From JBBQSF01 sp038214085 (GTDB taxonomy: Bacteria > Bacteroidota > Bacteroidia > Bacteroidales > CG2-30-32-10), in assembly GCA_038214085.1 (NCBI GenBank), contig JBBQSF010000067.1:1-15779 (forward strand): a DNA stretch of 15,779 nt, read 5' to 3'. Below, in pieces: positions 7,872 to 13,511 of the stretch. The translations under genes and the position numbers were made by a program. Under the pieces are notes generated by a model. That model was not told where the DNA came from. It saw only the letters and a list, made by a program, of their open reading frames with translations, and searched no databases. Position 1 is the first letter of the stretch. Every line of letters begins with the position of its first letter.

Positions 7872-8279
7872 TCAGTAATTTAGCACGATGGTTTGTTTAA
7901 TATCCGGGTGTAAACTTAACGATACAGGGCAATTTTTACTTGTGTGTTCAATAATCCTTTTTGCTTTGTCGGTGTATTTTTTGTCGATCGGGAAATTCAG
8001 TTCAACAATAATTTCAGCAACTTTTCGGGGATTGGCGCTCATAATTTTTGTAACATTTATTTCAGTGCCTTCAACTGAAAAGCCATGTTCTTTACCTGCA
8101 ATATCCATTATTGTTATCATACAAGCCGCTAAGGATGACGATAGCAGATCCGTAGGCGAGAACATTTCGCCTTTGCCATTGTTGTCGGTTGGTGCATCAG
8201 AATATATTTCTGTTCCAGATTTCAAGTGTTTAATTTTAGTCCGGAAATCTCCAATTGCTTTTAACGAAATTGTTGCCAT
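7872..8279 (-). CDS. OsmC/Ohr-family protein
   Basis: This 135-residue protein belongs to the OsmC/Ohr superfamily of thiol-dependent peroxidase folds. Both conserved cysteines are present: Cys53 in FSPTDLLSSSLAACMITIM and Cys117 in SKNCPVSLSLHP, as are the family's GEMFSPTDLL lead-in and a C-terminal HP motif. Such proteins reduce organic hydroperoxides with lipoyl partners, but many OsmC homologues have no tested activity. It is the first gene of the operon with the thioesterase and the pLGIC homologue. A TATTTTTG -7 box lies 16 bases upstream of its ATG, directly abutting the terminator of the preceding gene. Confidence 0.9.
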   Translation of the reverse strand: MATISLKAIGDFRTKIKHLKSGTEIYSDAPTDNNGKGEMFSPTDLLSSSLAACMITIMDIAGKEHGFSVEGTEINVTKIMSANPRKVAEIIVELNFPIDKKYTDKAKRIIEHTSKNCPVSLSLHPDIKQTIVLNY

Positions 8280-8295
8280 AATTTTATTATTTATA

Positions 8296-8303
8296 CAAAA
8301 ATA
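8296..8303 (-). promoter_or_regulatory. Predicted -7 box (TATTTTTG) of the osmC-thioesterase-channel operon
   Basis: On the minus strand TATTTTTG fits the Bacteroidota -7 consensus TAnnTTTG, 16 bases before the ATG at 8279, predicting a leader of about 12 bases. It lies in the T-rich tail of the upstream gene's terminator. No TTTG is found at the expected -33 distance, so support is moderate. Confidence 0.45.
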
Positions 8304-8305
8304 AA

Positions 8306-8331
8306 AAAACCTGCCGAAAAAAGCAGGTTTT
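8306..8331 (-). terminator. Rho-independent terminator of the cysteine-rich protein gene
   Basis: A perfect 9-bp stem (8306-8314 with 8323-8331, core CCTGC/GCAGG) encloses an 8-base loop. Read on the minus strand it is followed by an uninterrupted T run, 31 bases after the stop of the cysteine-rich gene. It separates that gene from the osmC operon. Confidence 0.8.
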
Positions 8332-8361
8332 ATATCTTATTAAAAAAAAGAAATATTGGGT

Positions 8362-8751
8362 TTATTTTTTTTCTGTAGTGCGAACACAGCATTTTTTTCC
8401 AATAGAGCCTTCACCTGTTGTGCTTTTTTCAGAAGAACATGATTTGCCCTGACTTTTACATTTTGCTTTTTCAGTGCCACTACATTTACCTGAACATTTA
8501 CCTGCATCACCTGATTTGCAATTGCTCTTGTCGGCTGATTTGCAGTTGCTTTTTTCAGCACCAGAACATTTTGATTCACCGCTTTTGCAGCAAGATTTAG
8601 TTAAAGTTGTTGCAGTTGTAGTTGTTTGATTGTCTTTTGTTACAACTGTATTTTTTTCGTTAGTAGTAGTCTGTGCTTTAACTGATGCTGTAGGAGCAAA
8701 TACAGTTAGTGCAAAAATAACAACAGCAAAGTATGCAATTAGATTTTTCAT
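8362..8751 (-). CDS. Secreted cysteine-rich Lys/Ser repeat protein, possible metal- or thiol-binding protein
   Basis: This 129-residue protein has a clear signal peptide (residues 1-26, ending SVKA), then a Thr/Asn-rich linker (28-52), then a low-complexity region with 11 cysteines at 54, 55, 62, 70, 78, 86, 90, 98, 105, 121 and 122. Most cysteines fall 8 residues apart in degenerate octads such as CKSADKSN and CKSGDAGK. The region is very rich in Lys, Ser and Gly and nearly free of hydrophobic residues, so it is probably unstructured unless metal-bound or disulphide-linked. There is no lipobox. I do not recognise a named family; periplasmic metal buffering or thiol chemistry is a guess. It diverges from a histidine kinase whose sensor domain has five cysteines, and the shared upstream region has a phased operator-like array. 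The signal peptide picks this frame over the overlapping one at 8340-8579. Confidence 0.75.
   Translation of the reverse strand: MKNLIAYFAVVIFALTVFAPTASVKAQTTTNEKNTVVTKDNQTTTTATTLTKSCCKSGESKCSGAEKSNCKSADKSNCKSGDAGKCSGKCSGTEKAKCKSQGKSCSSEKSTTGEGSIGKKCCVRTTEKK
8437..8589 (-). repeat. Degenerate octapeptide (24-base) repeats with one Cys per unit
   Basis: Within the cysteine-rich gene, residues 55-105 are built from about six eight-residue units of the form C-(K/S)-(S/G)-x-x-x-K-x, with one shorter CSGK unit. The Cys, Lys and Ser positions repeat at the codon level, which explains the long open frame on the same strand in another phase. Confidence 0.7.
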
Positions 8752-8791
8752 TTTGGGTTTTTATTAATTTATATTGATTTTATTTCTGAAA

Positions 8792-8799
8792 CAAAAGTA
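8792..8799 (-). promoter_or_regulatory. Predicted -7 box (TACTTTTG) of the cysteine-rich gene
   Basis: On the minus strand TACTTTTG fits TAnnTTTG and lies 40 bases before the ATG at 8751. There is no TTTG at the -33 distance; instead the GTTAAT array begins 21 bases upstream, where an activator would touch RNA polymerase. Confidence 0.45.
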
Positions 8800-8820
8800 C
8801 TAATATAATTTCTATAAACC

Positions 8821-8888
8821 GTTAATGGGCTGTTAATAGTTGTTAATGATATGTTAATTGAAAATTTATAAGCTGTTTTTTTGTTAAT
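8821..8888. promoter_or_regulatory. Phased GTTAAT direct-repeat array, probable response-regulator operator
   Basis: GTTAAT occurs at 8821-8826, 8832-8837, 8842-8847 and 8853-8858, with start-to-start distances of 11, 10 and 11, and again at 8883-8888. Boxes on one face of the helix with 10-11 base pitch are the normal binding pattern of OmpR/PhoB-family regulators, and such a regulator is encoded next door at 10430. The array sits about 35-75 bases upstream of the predicted transcription starts in both directions, a usual activator position. The fifth box overlaps the predicted -7 box of the kinase gene and might repress. That the neighbouring regulator binds here is inference. Confidence 0.6.
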
Positions 8889-8892
8889 TTTG
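8885..8892 (+). promoter_or_regulatory. Predicted -7 box (TAATTTTG) of the kinase gene
   Basis: TAATTTTG fits TAnnTTTG and ends only 4 bases before the ATG at 8897, predicting a leaderless or nearly leaderless transcript. It overlaps the last GTTAAT box. No -33 TTTG is in place, which would fit activator dependence. Confidence 0.4.
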
Positions 8893-8896
8893 ATTT

Positions 8897-10168
8897 ATGA
8901 AACGCAGGAACTTTTTTTTTATAATAATTATTTCAGGAATGTCCTTGCTTGGAATCGTTATTACCCAGCTTTTCTGGATTCAAAATGCATTAAACCTTCA
9001 AAAAGAACAATTTGATCATCGTGTAAGTATTGGTATCAAAAGCGTTGTGTCAACTCTGATGTTAGAAAAATCAGATAATACAGACTCTGTTGTAAAATTA
9101 TGTCGCCCGAGCTGCGGAATGCAAAATGAACTTTCAGGACTTATCGACTCTGTAAAAATAGACTCCCTACTTAGAGAAGAATTTGCTTATTTGAATATTA
9201 ATGCTCCATTCGAATTTGGCGTATTTCACAGAGCCGACAGTTTTTTCCTGATAAATAATCATTCTGTTTACAAGCAAGAAATCCTTGAAAGCCGGCATTG
9301 TACGTCGCTGTCTTGCCTCTGGAAGCCGGATTGTTATATGCTTTCAGTTTATTTTTCTGACGAACAAGGAATGTTTTACCAAAAGATCTACGGTTGGCTT
9401 GGCGTTTCTGCGTTCTTTCTGATCATTGTAATCTCCGGTTTTTTATATATTGTTCAGAGTCTTATACGCCAAAAAAAGTTATCTGAAATGAAAACAGATT
9501 TTGTAAACAATATGACACATGAGTTTAAAACACCTATTTCTACAATAAGTTTGGCCAGTGAAATGCTTCTTAAATCTTCTGTTTACGAAAGCGTTGAAAA
9601 AACAAAAAAGTATGCTGGAGTTATTTATGATGAAAATAACCGGCTTAAAAATCAAGTGGAACAAGTTCTTCAGATTGCGGTACTCGATAAAGGCGAATTT
9701 AAAATTAAGAAAGCTCCTCTCGAAATAAATGAAATTATTGATATAGTTTTCGACAATTTTGAAATGCTGGTGCGGCAGCGCGATGGATCTCTAGAGAAAA
9801 AACTCGATGCGGTGAATTCAATAATTCAAGCAGATCAGATTCACTTTACAAATGTTATTGCAAATCTTTTAGATAACGCTAACAAGTACAGTCCTAGTAA
9901 ACCAAAAATTAGCGTTTTTACAAGAAATGTTCAAAACGGGATTCTAATAGGAATTGAAGACAATGGTATGGGAATCAGCCCCGAGAATCAAAAGCATATT
10001 TTTAAGCAATTTTTCCGCGTTCATACTGGAAATATTCATGACGTAAAGGGTTTTGGTTTGGGTTTGTATTATGTAAAAACCATTGTTGAAGCACATGGCG
10101 GTTATATTAAACTTTACAGCGAATTAAAAAAAGGTTCTCGGTTTGAAATGTTTTTTCCTTTTGAATAA
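8897..10168 (+). CDS. Sensor histidine kinase, RprX-like, with cysteine-bearing extracytoplasmic domain
   Basis: This 423-residue membrane kinase has TM1 at about 6-27, an extracytoplasmic sensor at 28-165, TM2 at 167-188, a HisKA dimerisation domain with phospho-acceptor His208 in NNMTHEFKTPIS, and a HATPase_c domain with N-box NLLDNANKYSP (323-333), G1 DNGMG (355-359) and G2 GFGLGL (385-390). There is no HAMP or PAS domain, as in Bacteroidota RprX-type kinases. The sensor contains Cys69-x3-Cys73 and Cys135, Cys140 and Cys146, unusual enough to suggest disulphide, metal or redox input; this is inference. Its partner is the regulator at 10430; the two are separated by an inserted repeat element, and without it the gap would be about 12 bases. 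The start gives a proper TM1 and no later Met would keep it. Confidence 0.92.
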   Translation: MKRRNFFFIIIISGMSLLGIVITQLFWIQNALNLQKEQFDHRVSIGIKSVVSTLMLEKSDNTDSVVKLCRPSCGMQNELSGLIDSVKIDSLLREEFAYLNINAPFEFGVFHRADSFFLINNHSVYKQEILESRHCTSLSCLWKPDCYMLSVYFSDEQGMFYQKIYGWLGVSAFFLIIVISGFLYIVQSLIRQKKLSEMKTDFVNNMTHEFKTPISTISLASEMLLKSSVYESVEKTKKYAGVIYDENNRLKNQVEQVLQIAVLDKGEFKIKKAPLEINEIIDIVFDNFEMLVRQRDGSLEKKLDAVNSIIQADQIHFTNVIANLLDNANKYSPSKPKISVFTRNVQNGILIGIEDNGMGISPENQKHIFKQFFRVHTGNIHDVKGFGLGLYYVKTIVEAHGGYIKLYSELKKGSRFEMFFPFE

Positions 10169-10172
10169 AAAT
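10146..10172 (+). repeat. 27-base direct repeat, left copy (3' end of the kinase gene)
   Basis: These 27 bases cover the last codons (MFFPFE), the stop and four further bases of the kinase gene. They recur exactly at 10395-10421, 249 bases downstream. The bases flanking the two copies differ, so the repeat is exactly 27 long. Confidence 0.9.
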
Positions 10173-10421
10173 CACTGTTGTCCGATAAAAAAAATGCAAA
10201 TGTGTGAAATATCAAGTTAAATAAGTTATCAATGAGTTTTATAAAAACAAAGGGTTGGTTTTAATAGTTTTGATGAATTGATTTTTATCAATTCATTTTG
10301 CCTCAATCCTAAAGGATGTAAATTGCTAAAAATCAATTCCTCCTTCAGGAACGAGGCATAGGAAGAAAATATTAAATTTACATCCTTTTAGCTTAAATGT
10401 TTTTTCCTTTTGAATAAAAAT
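10173..10421. mobile_element. 249-base non-coding insertion with inverted repeats between kinase and regulator (MITE- or REP-like)
   Basis: The segment plus one repeat copy is an extra 249-base unit; removing it joins the kinase stop to the regulator ATG at 12 bases. It encodes no protein of note. It contains a perfect 9-bp hairpin (10274-10282 with 10287-10295), a 14-bp perfect inverted repeat (10311-10324 with 10375-10388), a 19-bp inverted repeat with one mismatch (10275-10293 with 10321-10339) and TGCCTC/GAGGCA (10299-10304 with 10353-10358). These pairings cross, so they are alternatives. The central block 10300-10339 is matched in inverted orientation by the left and right flanks, as if one copy were inserted inside an inverted copy. 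No transposase is present. A non-autonomous element is the best guess; a 27-base target duplication would be unusually long. Confidence 0.6.
10395..10421 (+). repeat. 27-base direct repeat, right copy, with a six-codon mini-ORF
   Basis: This is an exact second copy of the kinase 3' end. It keeps ATG at 10397-10399, reads MFFPFE and stops at 10417, 12 bases before the regulator ATG. The kinase tail is thus preserved next to the regulator and could still support translational coupling. Confidence 0.85.
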
Positions 10422-10429
10422 ATATATTT

Positions 10430-11137
10430 ATGAAAAATACTAAACAAAATATTTTGCTTGTTGAGGATGATCTCAACCTAAGCATGGTGCTGCAAGATTA
10501 TCTTGAAATGATAGGCTACGAGGTTACTCTATGCGCAAATGGTGATGAAGGATTTAAAACTTTTAAAACAAGATCTTTCGATTTGTGTATTCTCGATATC
10601 ATGATGCCTAAAAAGGACGGTTTTACACTTGCATACGAAATCAGGCAAACCAATTCACATATTCCTATAATCTTCCTCACAGCAAAATCTATGAAAGAAG
10701 ACAGGATAAAGGGCTTTGAAGCAGGTTGCGACGATTATATTACAAAGCCATTCAGTACAGAAGAACTTAAACTCCGTATTCAGGCAATATTAAAGCGTTG
10801 CACCGTTAAGCTAAATACACCGGGCAATGGAGAAAACGGAATTTATAAATTCGGAAGTTTCACATTCGACCACCCAAATCTGCAGTTGATTTCTGATTCC
10901 GGTAAGCAGTCTTTAACACGTAAAGAAGCAGAATTGCTTAAGGTTTTTTGTCAGCATAAAAATCAGATTCTTACCAGAGAAACTGCGCTAAAAAGTGTTT
11001 GGGGCGACGATGATTATTTTATAGGCAGAAGTATGGATGTTTTTATTACAAAATTACGCAAATACCTAAAAGACGATTCCAAAGTTACCATTCTGAATAT
11101 ACATGGTACTGGCTTTAAGTTTGTAGTAGAAAAGTAA
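10430..11137 (+). CDS. OmpR/PhoB-family response regulator, RprY-like
   Basis: This 235-residue regulator has a receiver domain (about 5-118) with the acidic pair Asp13/Asp14, phospho-acceptor Asp56 in DLCILDIMMPKKDG, Thr84 and Lys106, all of the active-site residues. A winged-helix DNA-binding domain follows (about 136-233), with the GRSMDVFITKLRKYLK recognition helix and the HGTGFKFVV wing. The wording closely fits RprY-class regulators of Bacteroidota. It should be phosphorylated by the kinase encoded upstream. The GTTAAT array at 8821-8888 is the natural candidate binding site, which would make the pair autoregulated and couple it to the cysteine-rich secreted protein. No promoter box was seen directly upstream, so transcription probably comes from the kinase promoter through the inserted element. 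Confidence 0.93.
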   Translation: MKNTKQNILLVEDDLNLSMVLQDYLEMIGYEVTLCANGDEGFKTFKTRSFDLCILDIMMPKKDGFTLAYEIRQTNSHIPIIFLTAKSMKEDRIKGFEAGCDDYITKPFSTEELKLRIQAILKRCTVKLNTPGNGENGIYKFGSFTFDHPNLQLISDSGKQSLTRKEAELLKVFCQHKNQILTRETALKSVWGDDDYFIGRSMDVFITKLRKYLKDDSKVTILNIHGTGFKFVVEK

Positions 11138-11249
11138 TTCCCGTCTTTCAATATTCAAAAGTATTTGGTTTAATTGCATTTAGCACTGAATATTATTTGT
11201 GTTGCTTTTTTATGACTATTTTGGACTCAATTTCTTTGTGAATAAATCC

Positions 11250-11257
11250 TATATTTG
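11250..11257 (+). promoter_or_regulatory. Predicted -7 box (TATATTTG) of the sugar transporter gene
   Basis: TATATTTG fits TAnnTTTG and lies 16 bases before the ATG at 11274, predicting a leader of about 12 bases. The nearest upstream TTTG (11235-11238) is only 11 bases away instead of 19-21. The rest of the 136-base gap 11138-11273 shows no clear terminator. Confidence 0.4.
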
Positions 11258-11273
11258 CTGAAAATTTGAAAAA

Positions 11274-12554
11274 ATGATAGTAAATACTTACACCGATGAA
11301 CGAAAAAAATCAATACTTCCTATTGCACTAATCGGTGTACTTTTTTTTATTTTCGGTTTTGTAACTTGGCTCAATGGAACGTTGATCCCTTTTTTAAAAA
11401 TTTCCTGCGAGCTAAATAATGCTCAAGCTTATCTGGTTACATTTTCTTTTTATATTTCTTATTTTGTTATGGCTTTACCCTCATCGTGGGTATTGAAAAA
11501 AACAGGTTTTAAAAATGGGATGAGCGTTGGTTTGTTTACTATGGCTGTGGGTACATTTATATTTATTCCTGCCGCTTATGCTCGTACATACGAATTGTTT
11601 TTGCTTGGACTGTTTGTTCAGGGAACGGGTTTAGCCATTCTGCAAACTGCGTCAAATCCATACATTGCTATACTTGGGCCAATAGAAAGTGCTGCAAAAC
11701 GAATTAGTATAATGGGAATCTGCAATAAAATTGCAGGAGCAATTAGCCCCTTGATTTTAGGCGCAGTTGTGCTTAATGGCGCAGATGCGATTGGCTTACA
11801 ATTAAAATCAACAACCGATCTAATAAGCAGATCTGTTCTTCTTGATGAAATGGCACTTAAAGTGGTTACTCCCTACATCATAATGGGAATTTCGCTCATT
11901 CTGCTTTCTGTTTTTGTGCGTTATTCACCATTGCCTGATGTGGATGATAATTCGGAGAATAATAAAACAATTGAAGGGAACGACAGATCAGGAATTTTTA
12001 AATATCCTCATTTAATATTGGGATTTTTTGCAATCTTCTTTTATGTTGGAGCCGAAGTGATTGCCGGTGATACAATAATTCTGTATGGTCAGTCGCAAGG
12101 CTTTTTACTCCAGGAAGCAAAGGTATTTACAACGTATACTTTAGTTGCAATGCTTCTGGGCTATATTATTAGCATTTTGCTGATACCAAAATATATTAAA
12201 CAAGAAAAAGCATTGACAGTTTCTGCAGTTCTGGGAATAGTGTTTTCTGTTTTGGCAATAACAACAAGCGGATTTATCTCAGTATTTTTTATTGCAATTC
12301 TCGGATTGGCAAATGCAGTAATGTGGCCTGCAATATGGCCTCTGGCAATAAAGGGTTTGGGAAAGTTTACTAAAATCGGCTCAGCAATACTGATAATGGG
12401 TATTGCAGGCGGTGCTACTATTCCTTTTCTCTACGGACGACTTGCCGATTTTTCATCCATTGGTAACCAACAGGCTTATTGGATATTGTTGCCCTGCTAT
12501 CTTTTTATTCTGTTTTATGCAATTAAAGGATATAAAGTTAAACGTTTAGCATAA
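11274..12554 (+). CDS. FHS-family sugar:H+ symporter (GluP/FucP-like MFS transporter)
   Basis: This 426-residue inner-membrane protein has about 12 hydrophobic segments and belongs to the fucose/glucose/galactose FHS branch of the major facilitator superfamily. Diagnostic stretches are FFIFGFVTWLNGTLIPFLK in TM1, the short TM2 with FYISYFVMALPSSWVL, the LKKTGFKNG cytoplasmic loop, and QGTGLAILQTASNPYIAILG with the conserved Asn-Pro in TM4. Family members import hexoses with protons. No sugar catabolic genes are in the window, so the substrate is open; glucose/galactose (GluP-type) is likelier than fucose from overall wording. It seems to be a single-gene unit. The start is the first ATG before the cytoplasmic N-terminus and is 16 bases after a -7 box. 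Confidence 0.9.
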   Translation: MIVNTYTDERKKSILPIALIGVLFFIFGFVTWLNGTLIPFLKISCELNNAQAYLVTFSFYISYFVMALPSSWVLKKTGFKNGMSVGLFTMAVGTFIFIPAAYARTYELFLLGLFVQGTGLAILQTASNPYIAILGPIESAAKRISIMGICNKIAGAISPLILGAVVLNGADAIGLQLKSTTDLISRSVLLDEMALKVVTPYIIMGISLILLSVFVRYSPLPDVDDNSENNKTIEGNDRSGIFKYPHLILGFFAIFFYVGAEVIAGDTIILYGQSQGFLLQEAKVFTTYTLVAMLLGYIISILLIPKYIKQEKALTVSAVLGIVFSVLAITTSGFISVFFIAILGLANAVMWPAIWPLAIKGLGKFTKIGSAILIMGIAGGATIPFLYGRLADFSSIGNQQAYWILLPCYLFILFYAIKGYKVKRLA

Positions 12555-12649
12555 TAACTTTATGTCTTGATGCATGAATTTTGTTTGTATGATTTTGTAT
12601 GTTTGAAGTAAAACTGATTATATTTCATTCCATATTTGGAGAATTCATT

Positions 12650-12657
12650 TAATTTTG
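12650..12657 (+). promoter_or_regulatory. Predicted -7 box (TAATTTTG) of the ZIP transporter gene
   Basis: TAATTTTG fits TAnnTTTG and lies 33 bases before the ATG at 12691. A TTTG at 12635-12638 is too close to serve as a standard -33 box. The remainder of the 136-base gap 12555-12690 is plain AT-rich DNA. Confidence 0.4.
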
Positions 12658-12690
12658 ATTTTTAAAGTTTAAATTAATTTAATCTTATTC

Positions 12691-13437
12691 ATGACACTTC
12701 TTGTTTTTATTGCTTTATTTTTCCCTGTCGTTATTAGTGGCCTTTCTGTTTTTCTCTTTAAGACTAGTGAAAGATCTATGAAATTGATTTTGGCATTTGG
12801 CGGAGCATTTCTTTTATCATTATCATTTACCGAATTGATTCCTGAAATATTTGCGTCAGAATCGGGGCAGATTGGCATCTTTGTGATGCTTGGCTTCTTT
12901 ATTCAGCTTTTGCTCGATTTTCTTACAAAAGGGGTAGAACATGGTCATCATAGCCACCATACAAAGTTAAATGAACCCTGCACAAAAACGCATGATCATG
13001 TTAGTTTTGCAGGAATCATGATAGGAATTTGCATTCATTCATTTCTTGAGGGAATGCCTTTGTCCAGCAATTTTCACAACACAAGTCTTCAGAATACCTT
13101 GCTTTTGGGAATAATTGTTCATAATATCCCGATTTCAATTGTGCTTGTCAGCTTACTTTTGCATACAGGTCTTAAAAAAAGTTCAACAATAATTCTTTTA
13201 TTGATTTTCGCATTTTCATCGCCTCTGGGAACAGTTTTTAGTTACTTCTTGGGCGAAGGGTTTGCAGAGAATATGTCTCATTTTTTCAATATTATTTTAG
13301 CAATAGTTGTTGGTATTTTCCTTCATATTTCTACTACAATATTGTTTGAATCAGATGAACACCATAGGTTTAATTTGTATAAGTTAGTTGTAATATTATG
13401 TGGCGCGGGAATGGCAATGCTAAGTATGTATTACTAA
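12691..13437 (+). CDS. ZIP-family divalent metal transporter
   Basis: This 248-residue inner-membrane protein has about eight transmembrane segments and a His-rich cytoplasmic loop between TM3 and TM4 (His84, 86, 87, 89, 90, 101, 103), the ZIP hallmark. TM4 has HSFLEGMP (His116, Glu120), matching the first half of the binuclear metal site. TM5 has HNIPISI (His144, Pro147), but the usual Glu or His after the Pro is Ile148, so the second half is partly missing. A further His/Glu cluster is near the C-terminus (Glu220, His224, His225). Zinc or iron uptake is the family role; the metal is not predictable here. It is followed 74 bases later by a peroxiredoxin gene with its own promoter. Confidence 0.87.
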   Translation: MTLLVFIALFFPVVISGLSVFLFKTSERSMKLILAFGGAFLLSLSFTELIPEIFASESGQIGIFVMLGFFIQLLLDFLTKGVEHGHHSHHTKLNEPCTKTHDHVSFAGIMIGICIHSFLEGMPLSSNFHNTSLQNTLLLGIIVHNIPISIVLVSLLLHTGLKKSSTIILLLIFAFSSPLGTVFSYFLGEGFAENMSHFFNIILAIVVGIFLHISTTILFESDEHHRFNLYKLVVILCGAGMAMLSMYY

Positions 13438-13444
13438 GAAAAAA

Positions 13445-13475
13445 TTTCCCATTTCAAATTAATTTGATAATTTTG
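13445..13475 (+). promoter_or_regulatory. Predicted promoter of the peroxiredoxin gene
   Basis: TAATTTTG (13468-13475) fits the -7 consensus, and TTTC at 13445-13448, 19 bases upstream, is one base off the -33 TTTG. The transcript would start near 13480, about 32 bases before the ATG at 13512. No hairpin separates it from the ZIP gene, so read-through is possible. Confidence 0.55.
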
Positions 13476-13511
13476 TACCTAAATAGTAAATAATTTAAAA
13501 AATATAAAATT

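Noticed and set aside
7888..8304. 138-codon open frame antisense to the OsmC gene
   Set aside because: The minus strand carries both OsmC cysteines and family motifs; the antisense frame is open only by composition.
8340..8579. 79-codon open frame overlapping the cysteine-rich gene on the same strand
   Set aside because: It lacks a signal peptide or any motif, runs into the terminator, and is a by-product of the repeated codons of the gene in the other phase.
8821..8888. GTTAAT repeats as a mini CRISPR or iteron origin
   Set aside because: Units are 6 bases with 4-5 base gaps, far too short for CRISPR; there is no rep gene, and the position between divergent promoters next to an OmpR-type regulator fits an operator better.
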